DNA of 64,000 nt. It comes from Aurantibacter aestuarii. Lineage in GTDB: Bacteria > Bacteroidota > Bacteroidia > Flavobacteriales > Flavobacteriaceae. The stretch covers positions 124,001 to 188,000 of the forward strand of contig NZ_PXOQ01000007.1 in NCBI RefSeq assembly GCF_003008425.1, in the 5' to 3' direction. The notes under the pieces were generated by a model. The model was not told where the DNA came from and did not search any database. It saw nothing but the letters and a program-made list of their open reading frames with translations. Below, in pieces: positions 35,974-45,014 of this stretch (positions are counted from its first letter, which is position 1; every line of letters begins with the position of its first letter). The translations under genes and the position numbers were made by a program.

Positions 35974-37274
35974 TAAGGTAAGGTAATTTTTAGTCGTTTA
36001 ATTCGTTTTTTATCTAAAGCTTCAATAGTAAACATATAGTCTTCGAATTTTATTTTACTGTTTCTTTTTGGAAACTTTCCTGAAATTTCTAAAACAAAAC
36101 CCGCTAATGTTTCTGCTTCCCCTTTTTGGTCTTCAAACAAAGACTGATCTTCTAACTTAATTACTTTATAAAAATCTTTTAAAGCTGTTTTAGCTTCAAA
36201 AACAAAGTTTTTATCGTCCAGTTTTGAATACACCAAATCTTCGTCATCAAACTCATCGCTTATGTCTCCAACAATTTCTTCAATAACATCTTCTAAAGAG
36301 ATTAATCCAGAGGTACCACCATACTCATCTACAACAACTGCTAAGTGAACTTTTCTTTCTTGAAACTCGGACATTAAATCGTCCAACTTTTTGTTTTCTG
36401 GCACAAAAAACGGCTCTCTTAAAAGTTCTAACCAATTAAAGGTAGATTTATTAGTATATGGTAATAAGTCCTTAACGTATAAGATACCTTGAATATTATC
36501 TATGTTTTCGTTAAATACAGGTATTCTAGAATAACCCTTTTCTATTATTTTAGGTATAATTTCTTCGAATGTATCTTGAGTAGATAGTGCAAAAATGTCT
36601 ATTCTAGGCTTCATGACCTGTTTAGTATCTGTATTACCAAACGATACAATCCCTTGGAGTATTTTTTGCTCCTCTGCTGATGTATCCTGATGACTCGTTA
36701 ATTCTAAAGCTTGAGATAATTGGTCTACACTTATACTACTTTTTTGTTTTCCTAACTTGTTATGAATCCCTAAGGTGATTGCTCTCATAGGCAAACTTAA
36801 TGGAGAAAATACGACATCTAAAAATTTTATGGGATAAGCCATTAGTTTAGCAAATTTTACCCGATTTCTACTAGCATAGATTTTAGGTAGAATCTCCCCA
36901 AATAATAAGATTAAAAAAGTGATAACAACTACTTCTAATACAAATTTAACTAGTTGAGATGCAATTCCACCAAATAAAACATCACCTAAATAAGCAAACA
37001 GTATTACAACAGCTATATTTATAAAGTTATTAGCTACTAAAATGGTTGCTAATAATTTTTTTGGCCGCTCTAATAAAATAGAAACAACTTCTATACGCTT
37101 ATCAGCAGCTTCATCTTCAATATCTAATTTAGTTAGTGAGAAAATAGCTACTTCTGCTCCTGAAATTAAAGCAGAGCAAAACAATAAAATAAAAAGCAAT
37201 AAAAAACTTAATATGGTTGAGATATTAATAGCAGATAAAAAGATTAGCTGTAAACTCTTGAGTTCGGGATCCAA
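35973..37274 (-). CDS. gldE: Gliding motility-associated protein GldE (CNNM/CorC-like membrane protein)
   Basis: This 433-residue protein has an N-terminal DUF21/CNNM membrane domain with four helices (about 13-200, ALISGAEVAIFSLT, FGEILPKIYASRN). Two CBS domains follow (about 210-335, VMKPRIDIFALS, RIPVFNENIDNIQGILYVKDLL, VVDEYGGTSGLISLEDVIEEIVGDI), then a CorC/HlyC C-terminal domain. It is a hemolysin-C-type transporter-like protein, and GldE assists GldD in F. johnsoniae. Co-directional with ssb (18 bases) and mutY upstream. Confidence 0.92.
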   Translation of the reverse strand: MDPELKSLQLIFLSAINISTILSFLLLFILLFCSALISGAEVAIFSLTKLDIEDEAADKRIEVVSILLERPKKLLATILVANNFINIAVVILFAYLGDVLFGGIASQLVKFVLEVVVITFLILLFGEILPKIYASRNRVKFAKLMAYPIKFLDVVFSPLSLPMRAITLGIHNKLGKQKSSISVDQLSQALELTSHQDTSAEEQKILQGIVSFGNTDTKQVMKPRIDIFALSTQDTFEEIIPKIIEKGYSRIPVFNENIDNIQGILYVKDLLPYTNKSTFNWLELLREPFFVPENKKLDDLMSEFQERKVHLAVVVDEYGGTSGLISLEDVIEEIVGDISDEFDDEDLVYSKLDDKNFVFEAKTALKDFYKVIKLEDQSLFEDQKGEAETLAGFVLEISGKFPKRNSKIKFEDYMFTIEALDKKRIKRLKITLP

Positions 37275-37292
37275 TGTTATGATTTTTAGTGT

Positions 37293-37715
37293 TTAAAAAG
37301 GTAAATCGTCTGATTCGTTACTTGAATTATGATTTGTTTCTGGCGCTGATTTTGAATTGTTTTCAGTATCACCATCTTTTTTTGTGGTTAAAAATGTAAA
37401 GTCATTAACTTGAATTTCGGTAGAATAACGGTCATTTCCTGCATCATCTTGCCACTTACGAGACTTAATGCGACCTTCAACATAAATTTTATCGCCTTTA
37501 GACAAATATTTTTCACAAATTTCGGCAGCTTTATTTCTTAATACAATATTATGCCACTCCGTATTTGTTATGCGTTCATTGGTTTGCTTACTCACATAAC
37601 TTTCGTTAGTTGCTAATGGAAAACGGGCTATACAGCCTCCACCTTCAAAATAGTGCATTTTCACATCGTCCCCTAAGTGACCAATTAACATAACTTTATT
37701 TAAAGTTCCAGACAT
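37293..37715 (-). CDS. ssb: Single-stranded DNA-binding protein
   Basis: This 140-residue protein has an OB-fold (about 1-105) beginning MSGTLNKVMLIGHLGDD with RFPLATNE, TEWHNIVLRNKAAEICEKYLSKGDKIYVEGRI-type segments and a Gln/Asn/Ser-rich flexible tail. It ends in the acidic SSB tip ESDDLPF (last residues DDLPF), which recruits repair proteins. It lies between mutY and gldE in the same direction. Confidence 0.96.
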   Translation of the reverse strand: MSGTLNKVMLIGHLGDDVKMHYFEGGGCIARFPLATNESYVSKQTNERITNTEWHNIVLRNKAAEICEKYLSKGDKIYVEGRIKSRKWQDDAGNDRYSTEIQVNDFTFLTTKKDGDTENNSKSAPETNHNSSNESDDLPF

Positions 37716-37788
37716 ATATGTTTAATTTAAATAGGCTAATCTACCAATTCATTTTAATAAAATTACAAAAAAAAAGATGAAGCTTAAA

Positions 37789-38823
37789 TTAAAAATTAAA
37801 GTCATTAATAAAATTCTGAATTAGAACTGGTACTGGGTAATTGTTAAGGTCTTTAATCTTTGTTGTATTTGCAGTTAAATTTGAAGTTGAAACTACCCAA
37901 AATTTAGTTTTTAAGTGTTGATGAGACAATTTATGTGTTATAACATCTTTATTAAACAAACGTATTTCTAATTGACTAAGCTCAAATTGCACTTTCACTC
38001 TTTTTGTTATCTCCATAAGGGTTAATTCCTTTTTAGATTCAATTAAAGGAAACTGATATAGATTTTGCCAAATACCTTTTTTTGTCCTCTTTTCTATAAG
38101 TGTTAAATCTCCATCAACTAAAAACACAATAAAATTAAAATACTTTTCAGTTATTTTAGTCTTGTTAAGCTTAACCGGTAAAGCAGATACTTTGTTTAAG
38201 TTAAAGGCTAAACAAGTAGAATTAAATATACAGGTTTCACAGAGTGGTTGTTTTGGTTTACAAACTTGAGATCCAAAATCCATTATAGCCTGATTAAATG
38301 TAGCCGGCTGTTTTACATCTACAAGTTTTTGAGCTAGAGTTTTAAACTCTTTTATACCTAAAGTAGAGTTAATAGGTGTTTCAATTCCAAATACGCGAGA
38401 CAGTACTCTATAAACGTTACCATCTACTACGGCAGTTGGCTCATTAAAACATATACTTGCAATGGCACTTGCTGTATAATCTCCAACGCCTTTTAATTTT
38501 TTAATCTCTTTATAAGTATTAGGAAAAATACCATCAAGTTCGTTGACTATATATTTGGCAGATGCATGTAAATTTCTTGCTCTAGAATAATAACCTAAAC
38601 CTTGCCATAAGTTTAAAACATCTTCTTCTTTAGCTGCTGCTAAGTCAAAAACCGTAGGGTAATTTGCTGTAAATTTACTGTAATATGGCCAGCCTTGTTT
38701 AACTTGTGTTTGTTGTAATATGATTTCGGATAACCAGATAAAATACGGATTTTGTGTTTTCCGCCAAGGCAAATCCCTCTTATTTACTGAATACCAATTA
38801 ATTAACTTTTTTGAGAAGTTCAT
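37789..38823 (-). CDS. mutY: A/G-specific adenine glycosylase MutY
   Basis: This 344-residue base-excision enzyme removes A mispaired with 8-oxoguanine. It has an HhH-GPD domain with IILQQTQV (catalytic Glu, about 33-40), LKGVGDYTASAIASI and AVVDGNVYRVLSR (Asp, about 130-142), and a 4Fe-4S cluster CKPKQPLCETCIFNSTCLAF (four Cys, about 188-204). A NUDIX-like C-terminal domain follows for 8-oxoG recognition. It heads the conserved mutY-ssb-gldE-gldD run. Confidence 0.95.
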   Translation of the reverse strand: MNFSKKLINWYSVNKRDLPWRKTQNPYFIWLSEIILQQTQVKQGWPYYSKFTANYPTVFDLAAAKEEDVLNLWQGLGYYSRARNLHASAKYIVNELDGIFPNTYKEIKKLKGVGDYTASAIASICFNEPTAVVDGNVYRVLSRVFGIETPINSTLGIKEFKTLAQKLVDVKQPATFNQAIMDFGSQVCKPKQPLCETCIFNSTCLAFNLNKVSALPVKLNKTKITEKYFNFIVFLVDGDLTLIEKRTKKGIWQNLYQFPLIESKKELTLMEITKRVKVQFELSQLEIRLFNKDVITHKLSHQHLKTKFWVVSTSNLTANTTKIKDLNNYPVPVLIQNFINDFNF

Positions 38824-38886
38824 TTTAATTTTTAGAAATAGATTACAAAACTAAAGCTTTATCATATTAAATTTTAATTAATTAGG

Positions 38887-38919
38887 TTTGAAATATTGAA
38901 TATTAAATGCCTATATTTG
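38887..38919 (+). promoter_or_regulatory. Bacteroidota-type promoter of the HU gene
   Basis: TTTG at 38887-38890 and TATATTTG at 38912-38919 match the -33/-7 consensus with a 21-base spacer. The ATG is 42 bases after the -7 element. This is one of the clearest promoters in the window. Confidence 0.75.
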
Positions 38920-38961
38920 CAAGCCTTATAATTTTAGTAACCCAAATAATATAAAAGTAAA

Positions 38962-39252
38962 ATGACTAAAGCAGATTTAGTATCTATAATTTCTGAAAAA
39001 CTTGGAATTGAAAAAGGAGATGTACAAGCTACGGTTGAAACATTTATGGAAGAAGTAAAAACTTCTTTAGAATCTGGTGATAATGTTTACCTTAGAGGTT
39101 TTGGAAGTTTTATTATTAAAACAAGAGCGGAGAAGACAGGACGTAACATTTCAAAAAATACTACGATTAAAATACCTGCTCACAATATTCCTGCATTTAA
39201 GCCTGCAAAAGTATTTGTAGAAGGCGTAAAAACAAATGTAGACGTAAAATAA
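38962..39252 (+). CDS. HU/IHF-family DNA-binding protein
   Basis: This 96-residue histone-like protein has an N-terminal helical dimerisation part (MTKADLVSIISEKLGIEKGDV) and the beta-arm region with VYLRGFGSFIIKTRAEKTGRN and the tip IPAHNIPAFKPAK (about 72-84), with the conserved Pro that bends DNA. It compacts and bends chromosomal DNA. It is followed 34 bases later by a gene for a tiny basic protein, probably on the same transcript. Confidence 0.95.
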   Translation: MTKADLVSIISEKLGIEKGDVQATVETFMEEVKTSLESGDNVYLRGFGSFIIKTRAEKTGRNISKNTTIKIPAHNIPAFKPAKVFVEGVKTNVDVK

Positions 39253-39286
39253 AAACGAATTATTAATCTTAAAAACTTATTGATCT

Positions 39287-39379
39287 ATGCCAAGTGGTAA
39301 AAAACGTAAAAGACACAAGGTTGCAACGCACAAGCGTAAGAAAAGAAGACGCGCTAACCGTCACAAAAAGAAGAAATAA
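39287..39379 (+). CDS. 30-residue very basic protein, AURKAIP1/COX24 (mS38-like) ribosomal type
   Basis: ATG 39287, TAA ending 39379. Of 30 residues, about 20 are Lys, Arg or His (MPSGKKRKRHKVATHKRKKR is the first part). This matches the short flavobacterial proteins annotated with the AURKAIP1/COX24 domain, related to mitochondrial small-subunit protein mS38, so binding to the 30S subunit is likely. It is too short for most gene finders. A strong terminator follows at once, confirming a two-gene unit with HU. Confidence 0.8.
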   Translation: MPSGKKRKRHKVATHKRKKRRRANRHKKKK

Positions 39380-39382
39380 TTC

Positions 39383-39413
39383 AAAAAAGTAGTTTCCATA
39401 ACTACTTTTTTGG
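39383..39413 (+). terminator. Terminator of the HU / mS38-like unit
   Basis: AAAAAAGTAGTT pairs with AACTACTTTTTT around a 5-base loop, ending in T6. Confidence 0.85.
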
Positions 39414-39516
39414 TTTTATTAAAAAAATGTTCTTTGAAATAGAGTTCTACACCTTATACAACCTTATAGGACTGTAGAAACTTATCGGATTTAACTATAA
39501 ATCCTGTGAAAGAAAT

Positions 39517-39563
39517 AATGTATAATCCATCTATACATAATTGTATGGATATAAATTAACACT
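39517..39563 (+). promoter_or_regulatory. Imperfect inverted repeat in the RNase G leader
   Basis: Upstream of the RNase G start, ATCCAT...ATACA-TAAT-TGTAT-GGAT forms an imperfect stem (about 39527-39551). RNase E/G genes are often controlled through their own leader RNA, so it may be an autoregulatory structure, but this is only suggestive. Confidence 0.3.
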
Positions 39564-41108
39564 ATGGAAAAAGAATTGATTATTCGATCTAATCCTGAAC
39601 ATGTTGATTTTGCCTTATTAAAAGATGGAAAACTTATTGAATTGCACAAAGATGAAGACGATAATAACTTTGCGGTTGGCGATATTTTTATTGCCAAAGT
39701 ACGTAAGGCTATTCCCGGTTTAAATGCTGCTTTTGTAAATGTAGGCTATGAAAAAGATGGCTTTTTACATTATCATGATTTAGGCCCAAAAATCGCTTCG
39801 CTTATCAAATTCACTAAGGCTGTAAGCACAGGTAAACTTAAAGATTTTTCTTTAAAAAATTTCCCATTTGATGAAGACATTACTAAAGACGGAAAAATTA
39901 GTGATGTTGTAAAATCTAACCAATCTATATTGGTACAGGTTGTAAAAGAACCTATCTCTACAAAAGGTCCAAGAATAAGCTCTGAACTTTCTATTGCTGG
40001 AAGATATATTGTTTTAGTCCCTTTTTCTAATCGAATTTCAATTTCTCAAAAAATTGAAGACAAAGAAGAAAAAGACCGCTTAAAACGTTTAGTCAAAAGC
40101 ATCACACCACAAGGATTTGGTGTTATTGTAAGAACAGTTGCTGAAGGAAAAAAAGTAGCAGATATCGATCAAGACCTACAAAATCTTTTAGGAAGATGGA
40201 ATGCGATGTGTAAGAAATTACACAAAGCTAATCATCCATCAAAAGTATTAGGAGAGCTTAGCAAAGCATCGTCTATACTTAGAGATATATTTAACGATTC
40301 CTTTACAGGAGTTCATATTGATGACGAATCCCTTGCGATTCAAATTAAAGAATATGTCCAAAAAATTGCGCCAAAAAAAGAGTCTATAGTAAAACACTAT
40401 AATTCTAACGTTCCTATTTTTGAAAAGTATGGGATTGAGCGACAAATTAAAACTGCTTTTGGAAGAACTGTATCTATGTCCAGAGGAGCTTATCTTGTTA
40501 TTGAACACACAGAAGCACTTCACGTTATAGATGTAAATAGTGGTAACCGATCTAATAAATCGAATTCGCAAGAAGACACCGCATTAGAGGTTAATCTTAT
40601 CTCTGCAACAGAAGTTGCCAGACAATTAAGGTTACGAGATATGGGTGGCATAATTGTAATAGACTTTATAGACTTACACACTGCAGAACACAGAAAGCAG
40701 CTGTATGATCATTTAAGAGATGAGATGAAAGATGACAGAGCAAAACACAAAATATTACCGCCAAGTAAATTTGGCTTAGTACAAATTACTAGACAACGTG
40801 TAAGACCAGAAATGAATATTAAAACTCGAGAAGCCAACCCTAATGGCGATATTGAGGGAGAAGTAGAAGCTCCAATTATTCTGGTACAAAAAATAACACA
40901 TGAGCTAGAACAACTCTTTAAAAAAGGACATAAGAAGATTACGTTAAATACGCATCCTTTTATTGCTGCTTTTTTAACAAAAGGATTTCCGTCTATCCGT
41001 TCAAAGTGGTTTATTGAACACAAAAAATGGGTAAAAATTTTACCAAGAGATGCTTACACCTATCTGGAATATCATTTTCATGATAAAAATGGCAAGCTCA
41101 TTAAATAA
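39564..41108 (+). CDS. rng: Ribonuclease E/G family endoribonuclease
   Basis: This 514-residue protein has an S1 RNA-binding domain near the N-terminus (NFAVGDIFIAKVRKAIPGLNAAFVNVGYEKDGFLHYHDL, about 38-80), a 5'-sensor and RNase H-like region (GPRISSELSIAGRYIVLVP) and the catalytic segment HVIDVNSGNRSNKS to MGGIIVIDFIDL with the two metal-binding Asp (about 313 and 358). It matures rRNA and degrades mRNA. After the TRQRVRPEM motif, where E. coli RNase E/G has the zinc-link CPxC, there are no cysteines (REANPNGDIEGE), so its subunit contacts must differ. The length is like RNase G, without an RNase E scaffold tail. Confidence 0.93.
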   Translation: MEKELIIRSNPEHVDFALLKDGKLIELHKDEDDNNFAVGDIFIAKVRKAIPGLNAAFVNVGYEKDGFLHYHDLGPKIASLIKFTKAVSTGKLKDFSLKNFPFDEDITKDGKISDVVKSNQSILVQVVKEPISTKGPRISSELSIAGRYIVLVPFSNRISISQKIEDKEEKDRLKRLVKSITPQGFGVIVRTVAEGKKVADIDQDLQNLLGRWNAMCKKLHKANHPSKVLGELSKASSILRDIFNDSFTGVHIDDESLAIQIKEYVQKIAPKKESIVKHYNSNVPIFEKYGIERQIKTAFGRTVSMSRGAYLVIEHTEALHVIDVNSGNRSNKSNSQEDTALEVNLISATEVARQLRLRDMGGIIVIDFIDLHTAEHRKQLYDHLRDEMKDDRAKHKILPPSKFGLVQITRQRVRPEMNIKTREANPNGDIEGEVEAPIILVQKITHELEQLFKKGHKKITLNTHPFIAAFLTKGFPSIRSKWFIEHKKWVKILPRDAYTYLEYHFHDKNGKLIK

Positions 41109-41110
41109 CA

Positions 41111-41149
41111 AAAACGCCTTACTATGTATTTAGTAAGGCGTTTTTTTTA
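41111..41149. terminator. Terminator after RNase G (convergent)
   Basis: AAAACGCCTTACTA (41111-41124) pairs perfectly with TAGTAAGGCGTTTT (41131-41144) around a 6-base loop and continues into T8. The A tract on the left allows use by the convergent gene at 41166. Confidence 0.88.
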
Positions 41150-41165
41150 GGATTAAATTTTAAAT

Positions 41166-42821
41166 TTATTTAAACTGTGTAGGGATTGTTCCCTTTTTAT
41201 TAGTTTTTTCGTAAGTTTTAGTTTCAATTTTAATTGGGTTAAAAATTCCTTTTTCTTTTGGTTGTTTCCAAGCATCATAATCTAAGTACTTGCCACGCTC
41301 ATCATCAGTTTTAATAACTTCTGTTTCTCTTTGCTCAGGAAATGTTTGTAAATACATATCATTCCTCTCTGCATAAACAGTCCATGATACTTTTTTATTA
41401 GCTTTTCCTCCAGAGACCGAAAACGAATTTCCGCTAACCTCTTTACTGACATATAAATCACTCATACTAGCTCCAATAGGAGTTAATTGATAAGAAAAAT
41501 TAATATTTATTGCTTCAAAATAAGCTGGTAATTCTATTTGAGCTTCTCCATTAGCATCTAACTCTATTGTTCCTCTGTATACATTTAAAACCTCATCAGA
41601 TTCAATTGAAAAATGCTTCAACTTTTTATTTTCAGGATCTAATGGATGATCAATAATAAAGGTTTTAACACCAGTAGCGCCAGAATTTCCAATTGCAAAT
41701 ACTGCTGATGTGCCAGTTGCATTAGTTCTACCAATTAGACCATAGCCTCCTGCCGTATCATTGAAACCAACAGCACCAATAAAATTACCTGAAATTACAG
41801 CACCTTCATCTCCTCCAAAAGAAACCAAACCAGAGCCATTAACTTGAGCTAAGATTCCAACTCCTCTAGCAATAGTACTCTCTATAAATGCACCAGTACC
41901 TGCCCCACTAAAAGAACCCCCAGAACCTAGTACAAATGATGGAATCCCTCCACTTGCACTACCAACAACACCAACACCTGTATTTGAAGCAACGCCTTCT
42001 ACACCAAAACCATTTGATGCATCCGAGCCATAAACACCAACACCACTATCTGAATATCCGTTAACAGCATGATCATCTACAAAATAAGCATAAGATTGAA
42101 AAGTGTCAATGGTATTAAAAAATGGCGTGCGGTTTCCTATAGAAACTAAGTTGTCATTACCGTCTACAAAAAATACATCATCAAAATCGTCGCTTTCAAT
42201 TCTAAAATCTAAATCTAATTGTTGTTCGTTTAAAACCGATTCTCCGTTACCATGAAATCTATGATTAACCCCATTATTTTGGTAAATATCTATTACTCCA
42301 TCATCTGCAGAATCGTAAATTCTAACTAAAACATCACCACTATCTGTACTTCCATCTCTTGTTTGAATTTCATCGGTAAATGTTGTGGTGCTATTTTCTA
42401 GTCTTACGCGACGGTTACCATTACGCTGTAAAGAAACATCAGTGTTATCTGTTGTACCTAAAAAATTAGTGCCGTAAGTTGTACCCGTGTTTCCGTTTAA
42501 AGACCAATCATTATTAGTGCCATTTGCTGGAACTCTTATCCATTGAGCGCCAGACCAATAATAAACTCCAGGAGATACACCATTGACGCCTCCAGTTGTA
42601 TTGGTGTTATATACCATTGTACCATCTGGTATCACTCCAGTTTGTGGATTTATTGCGGTTTGTACGTTTGTCGCAGTTAAGCTTAACGTTGGCAATATCA
42701 ATCCTGATGTTGTAGATGCAATATCTAAAGCACCTCGTGGCGTTACAGTACCAACACCAACTTGAGCTATTAAAAAAACAGGAATTACAAATCCTAAAAC
42801 AAAAAGTACTTTTCTTACCAT
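41166..42821 (-). CDS. Secreted repeat protein of unknown function (paralogue of the next gene)
   Basis: This 551-residue protein has a signal peptide (MVRKVLFVLGFVIPVFLIAQ). The N-terminal module (about 20-120) has VGVGTVTPRGALDIASTTSG, LILPTLSLTATN and YYWSGAQWIRV. A middle part rich in Gly/Asn/Thr and Val-Gly repeats looks like a beta-helix or fibre. A C-terminal domain carries LDANGEAQIELPAYFEAI, YQLTPIGAS and KVSWTVYAERND, a pattern seen at the ends of many large secreted bacterial proteins. No T9SS tail, enzyme motif or lipobox is seen. The frame extends nine codons upstream of the signal peptide; I start at 42821. Confidence 0.75.
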   Translation of the reverse strand: MVRKVLFVLGFVIPVFLIAQVGVGTVTPRGALDIASTTSGLILPTLSLTATNVQTAINPQTGVIPDGTMVYNTNTTGGVNGVSPGVYYWSGAQWIRVPANGTNNDWSLNGNTGTTYGTNFLGTTDNTDVSLQRNGNRRVRLENSTTTFTDEIQTRDGSTDSGDVLVRIYDSADDGVIDIYQNNGVNHRFHGNGESVLNEQQLDLDFRIESDDFDDVFFVDGNDNLVSIGNRTPFFNTIDTFQSYAYFVDDHAVNGYSDSGVGVYGSDASNGFGVEGVASNTGVGVVGSASGGIPSFVLGSGGSFSGAGTGAFIESTIARGVGILAQVNGSGLVSFGGDEGAVISGNFIGAVGFNDTAGGYGLIGRTNATGTSAVFAIGNSGATGVKTFIIDHPLDPENKKLKHFSIESDEVLNVYRGTIELDANGEAQIELPAYFEAININFSYQLTPIGASMSDLYVSKEVSGNSFSVSGGKANKKVSWTVYAERNDMYLQTFPEQRETEVIKTDDERGKYLDYDAWKQPKEKGIFNPIKIETKTYEKTNKKGTIPTQFK

Positions 42822-42972
42822 AATATTAAGTATTTGGGTTATATTCAATATTAATAATACTTTTTTAATAAAAAAAATACGTTTATCGCAATTTTGCTTT
42901 TTTCGCTCGATTTTTGATTAATTTGATTACTTAATTCTATTAACTCCTTATTTTTTCGTTTAAATCCATAAA

Positions 42973-43003
42973 AAAAACCTTTAACAAATGTTAAAGGTTT
43001 TTA
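42973..43003 (-). terminator. Terminator after the 602-residue secreted protein gene
   Basis: AAAACCTTTAAC pairs with GTTAAAGGTTTT around an AAAT loop, with A7 and T5 flanks. It ends the transcript from 44827. Confidence 0.85.
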
Positions 43004-43018
43004 TAAATTTTTAATACT

Positions 43019-44827
43019 CTATTTCCTTATTTTATTATAACTAGGATTTTCATATTTTATTGGTTCAGGTCCAACAGGAAGTCTAACACCAACATTTTTA
43101 GATTCTAAAACTCCATCTTTATAAACATCAGCTCTACTTGCAACAATTTGCCATGAAAATGGTGTATTTGATTTTCCATTCTGCAATTCTTTAACTTTAA
43201 AACCATTTTTAGTTTTTTCCGTTACAAAAACACCATTACAATCACCTTCCAATTGAATAAAAACTTTCAGTGGATGAGACTCATCTACATGAATATTTTC
43301 TTTTAAAACCTCATCAATATTTATATACACTTCTCCATTAACTAATTTACCAACACCATAATCTTGAAATAAAATTTCTGGTGCTTCAGGAGAGAATAAT
43401 ACTCTTCTTTCATTTTTATAATTAACCATTGTTGAGTTTGTACCACCACCAATAATTTTATAATCTGTACCTCCAAATCTAACACCTACAAAAGCAAAAT
43501 CACCTGTAGATTGATTTCCATCAAAAAAACCGCCATAATATGCTCCTCCACCACCATTTTCACGACCTGCAATACTAGCGATAGATTGAACTGTGTTAGC
43601 AGTATTTGTAACACTAAAGTAACCTCCTTGTCGACCTGTATTATTAGATGGAGGATTTGTTGATGAACCTAAAATTCCAGCTTGAATTCCAGTCCCAACA
43701 ACTCCTGTATTCCATCCTGGTTGAGTTGTAAAGCCAGCTCCAGAACCATCAAATGCACCTGCAGCATTCATATTTGTACCAGTAGCTATTGTAGTATGTT
43801 GGCCATAAATCGCTGCATTACTTTGACCATTAGCGTAACCATTAATAGGATAATCGTTTACAGCTCCGACAGAAGTAAACATGTCTATAGTAGGAAATGG
43901 AGACGCCGCTCTAATATGTACGTGATTAGTACTAGCATCTACAAAAAACATTTCTTGCTCTCCAGTACCTTCAACTCTAAAATCATAATTCTGAGCATCT
44001 TCGTTAATAACTGTTTCTGCCGTTCCCATTCTAATACGCTCAGTATTATTTACTTTAATTACTAAAGGTTCAGGATCTGTTGTTCCTAAAAAGTCAGTAC
44101 CATTATTTGTACCACTGTTTCCTTTTAAAGACCAGTCAAATCCTCCTGGAGACCCAGCAAACGCAACCCATCTAACCCCATTCCAATAATATAAACCAGG
44201 CGCTACATTATTAGGAGATACTCCTGCAGTAGCAGTATTCCATACAAATGTTCCTGCAACTATAGCTCCACCTGCAGGATTTGTTACTGGAGCAGCAACA
44301 TTAACTGCTGTTAAAGCGACTCTTGGAGGCACAATTCCTTGTGATGCAGAGTTAACATCTAAAGCTCCTCTTGGGGCAGTTATACCAATACCTACAGCTC
44401 CAGAATTTTTAACACGCATACGCTCTGTACCATTTGTACGGGTTACAAAATCCACATTATCCGTAGTTCCAATAAAATTTAACGCTGGAGTTGTTGTAGC
44501 ATTTCCTAAAATGCTCCAATCTACGCCTGTTGCTGCAGTACCAGTCGCTAATCTAACCCACATCGTACCATTCCAATAATAATACCCAGGGGTTACTTGG
44601 GTAGCACCTATACCAGAAGTAGCTGTATTATATACCAACTCCGAAACTGTCGGTGTGACTACAGTTGCTATATTTGTTGCCACAAGTGCAATTCGAGGAA
44701 TTAATAATCCGTTATTTGTAGACGTAACATCTAGAGCCCCATTAGGAGCTGTATTTCCAATTCCAACCTGTGCTGAAACTGAAATTGTCGTAAACAAAAT
44801 TGTTAGACAAAATATTTTCTTTAACAT
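43019..44827 (-). CDS. Secreted protein with two tandem N-terminal modules, unknown function
   Basis: This 602-residue protein has a signal peptide (ending SVSAQ). The first two modules (about 20-145 and 146-275) repeat the pattern VGIGxTAPxGALDV, then (P/I)RxALxAxN, NTATxGxxxxxVxPGxYYWNGxxWV, DWSxxGN and FxGTTDxxxxxxxxNxTERxRxG. A Gly/Asn-rich middle with AIYGQHT and GVVGTGIQAGILGSS follows, then a C-terminal domain (about 490-602) with NGEVYINIDEVLKENI and FSWQIVASRAD, matching its neighbour. It looks like a fibrous surface or secreted protein. Both genes end in their own terminator, so they are separate units. Confidence 0.75.
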   Translation of the reverse strand: MLKKIFCLTILFTTISVSAQVGIGNTAPNGALDVTSTNNGLLIPRIALVATNIATVVTPTVSELVYNTATSGIGATQVTPGYYYWNGTMWVRLATGTAATGVDWSILGNATTTPALNFIGTTDNVDFVTRTNGTERMRVKNSGAVGIGITAPRGALDVNSASQGIVPPRVALTAVNVAAPVTNPAGGAIVAGTFVWNTATAGVSPNNVAPGLYYWNGVRWVAFAGSPGGFDWSLKGNSGTNNGTDFLGTTDPEPLVIKVNNTERIRMGTAETVINEDAQNYDFRVEGTGEQEMFFVDASTNHVHIRAASPFPTIDMFTSVGAVNDYPINGYANGQSNAAIYGQHTTIATGTNMNAAGAFDGSGAGFTTQPGWNTGVVGTGIQAGILGSSTNPPSNNTGRQGGYFSVTNTANTVQSIASIAGRENGGGGAYYGGFFDGNQSTGDFAFVGVRFGGTDYKIIGGGTNSTMVNYKNERRVLFSPEAPEILFQDYGVGKLVNGEVYINIDEVLKENIHVDESHPLKVFIQLEGDCNGVFVTEKTKNGFKVKELQNGKSNTPFSWQIVASRADVYKDGVLESKNVGVRLPVGPEPIKYENPSYNKIRK

Positions 44828-45014
44828 AACATTAGTATTTTAACTGCACAAAAATAATCCTTATTTTAGTATATAAAAAACATATTTTTCAAAAAAATTG
44901 TAGTTGTATTCGGTTTTTAAACAAAAAAAAACATTTTACCGATTAATTACCTATATTATCGCTTAAAAGTTTGATGAATTGTTAATTTTAACATGACACA
45001 ATAAAGTTTTTATT

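Noticed and set aside
43682-44065. 127-codon frame antisense to the 602-residue secreted protein
   Set aside because: Low-complexity Ser/Ile/Asn content mirrors the repeat-rich coding strand.
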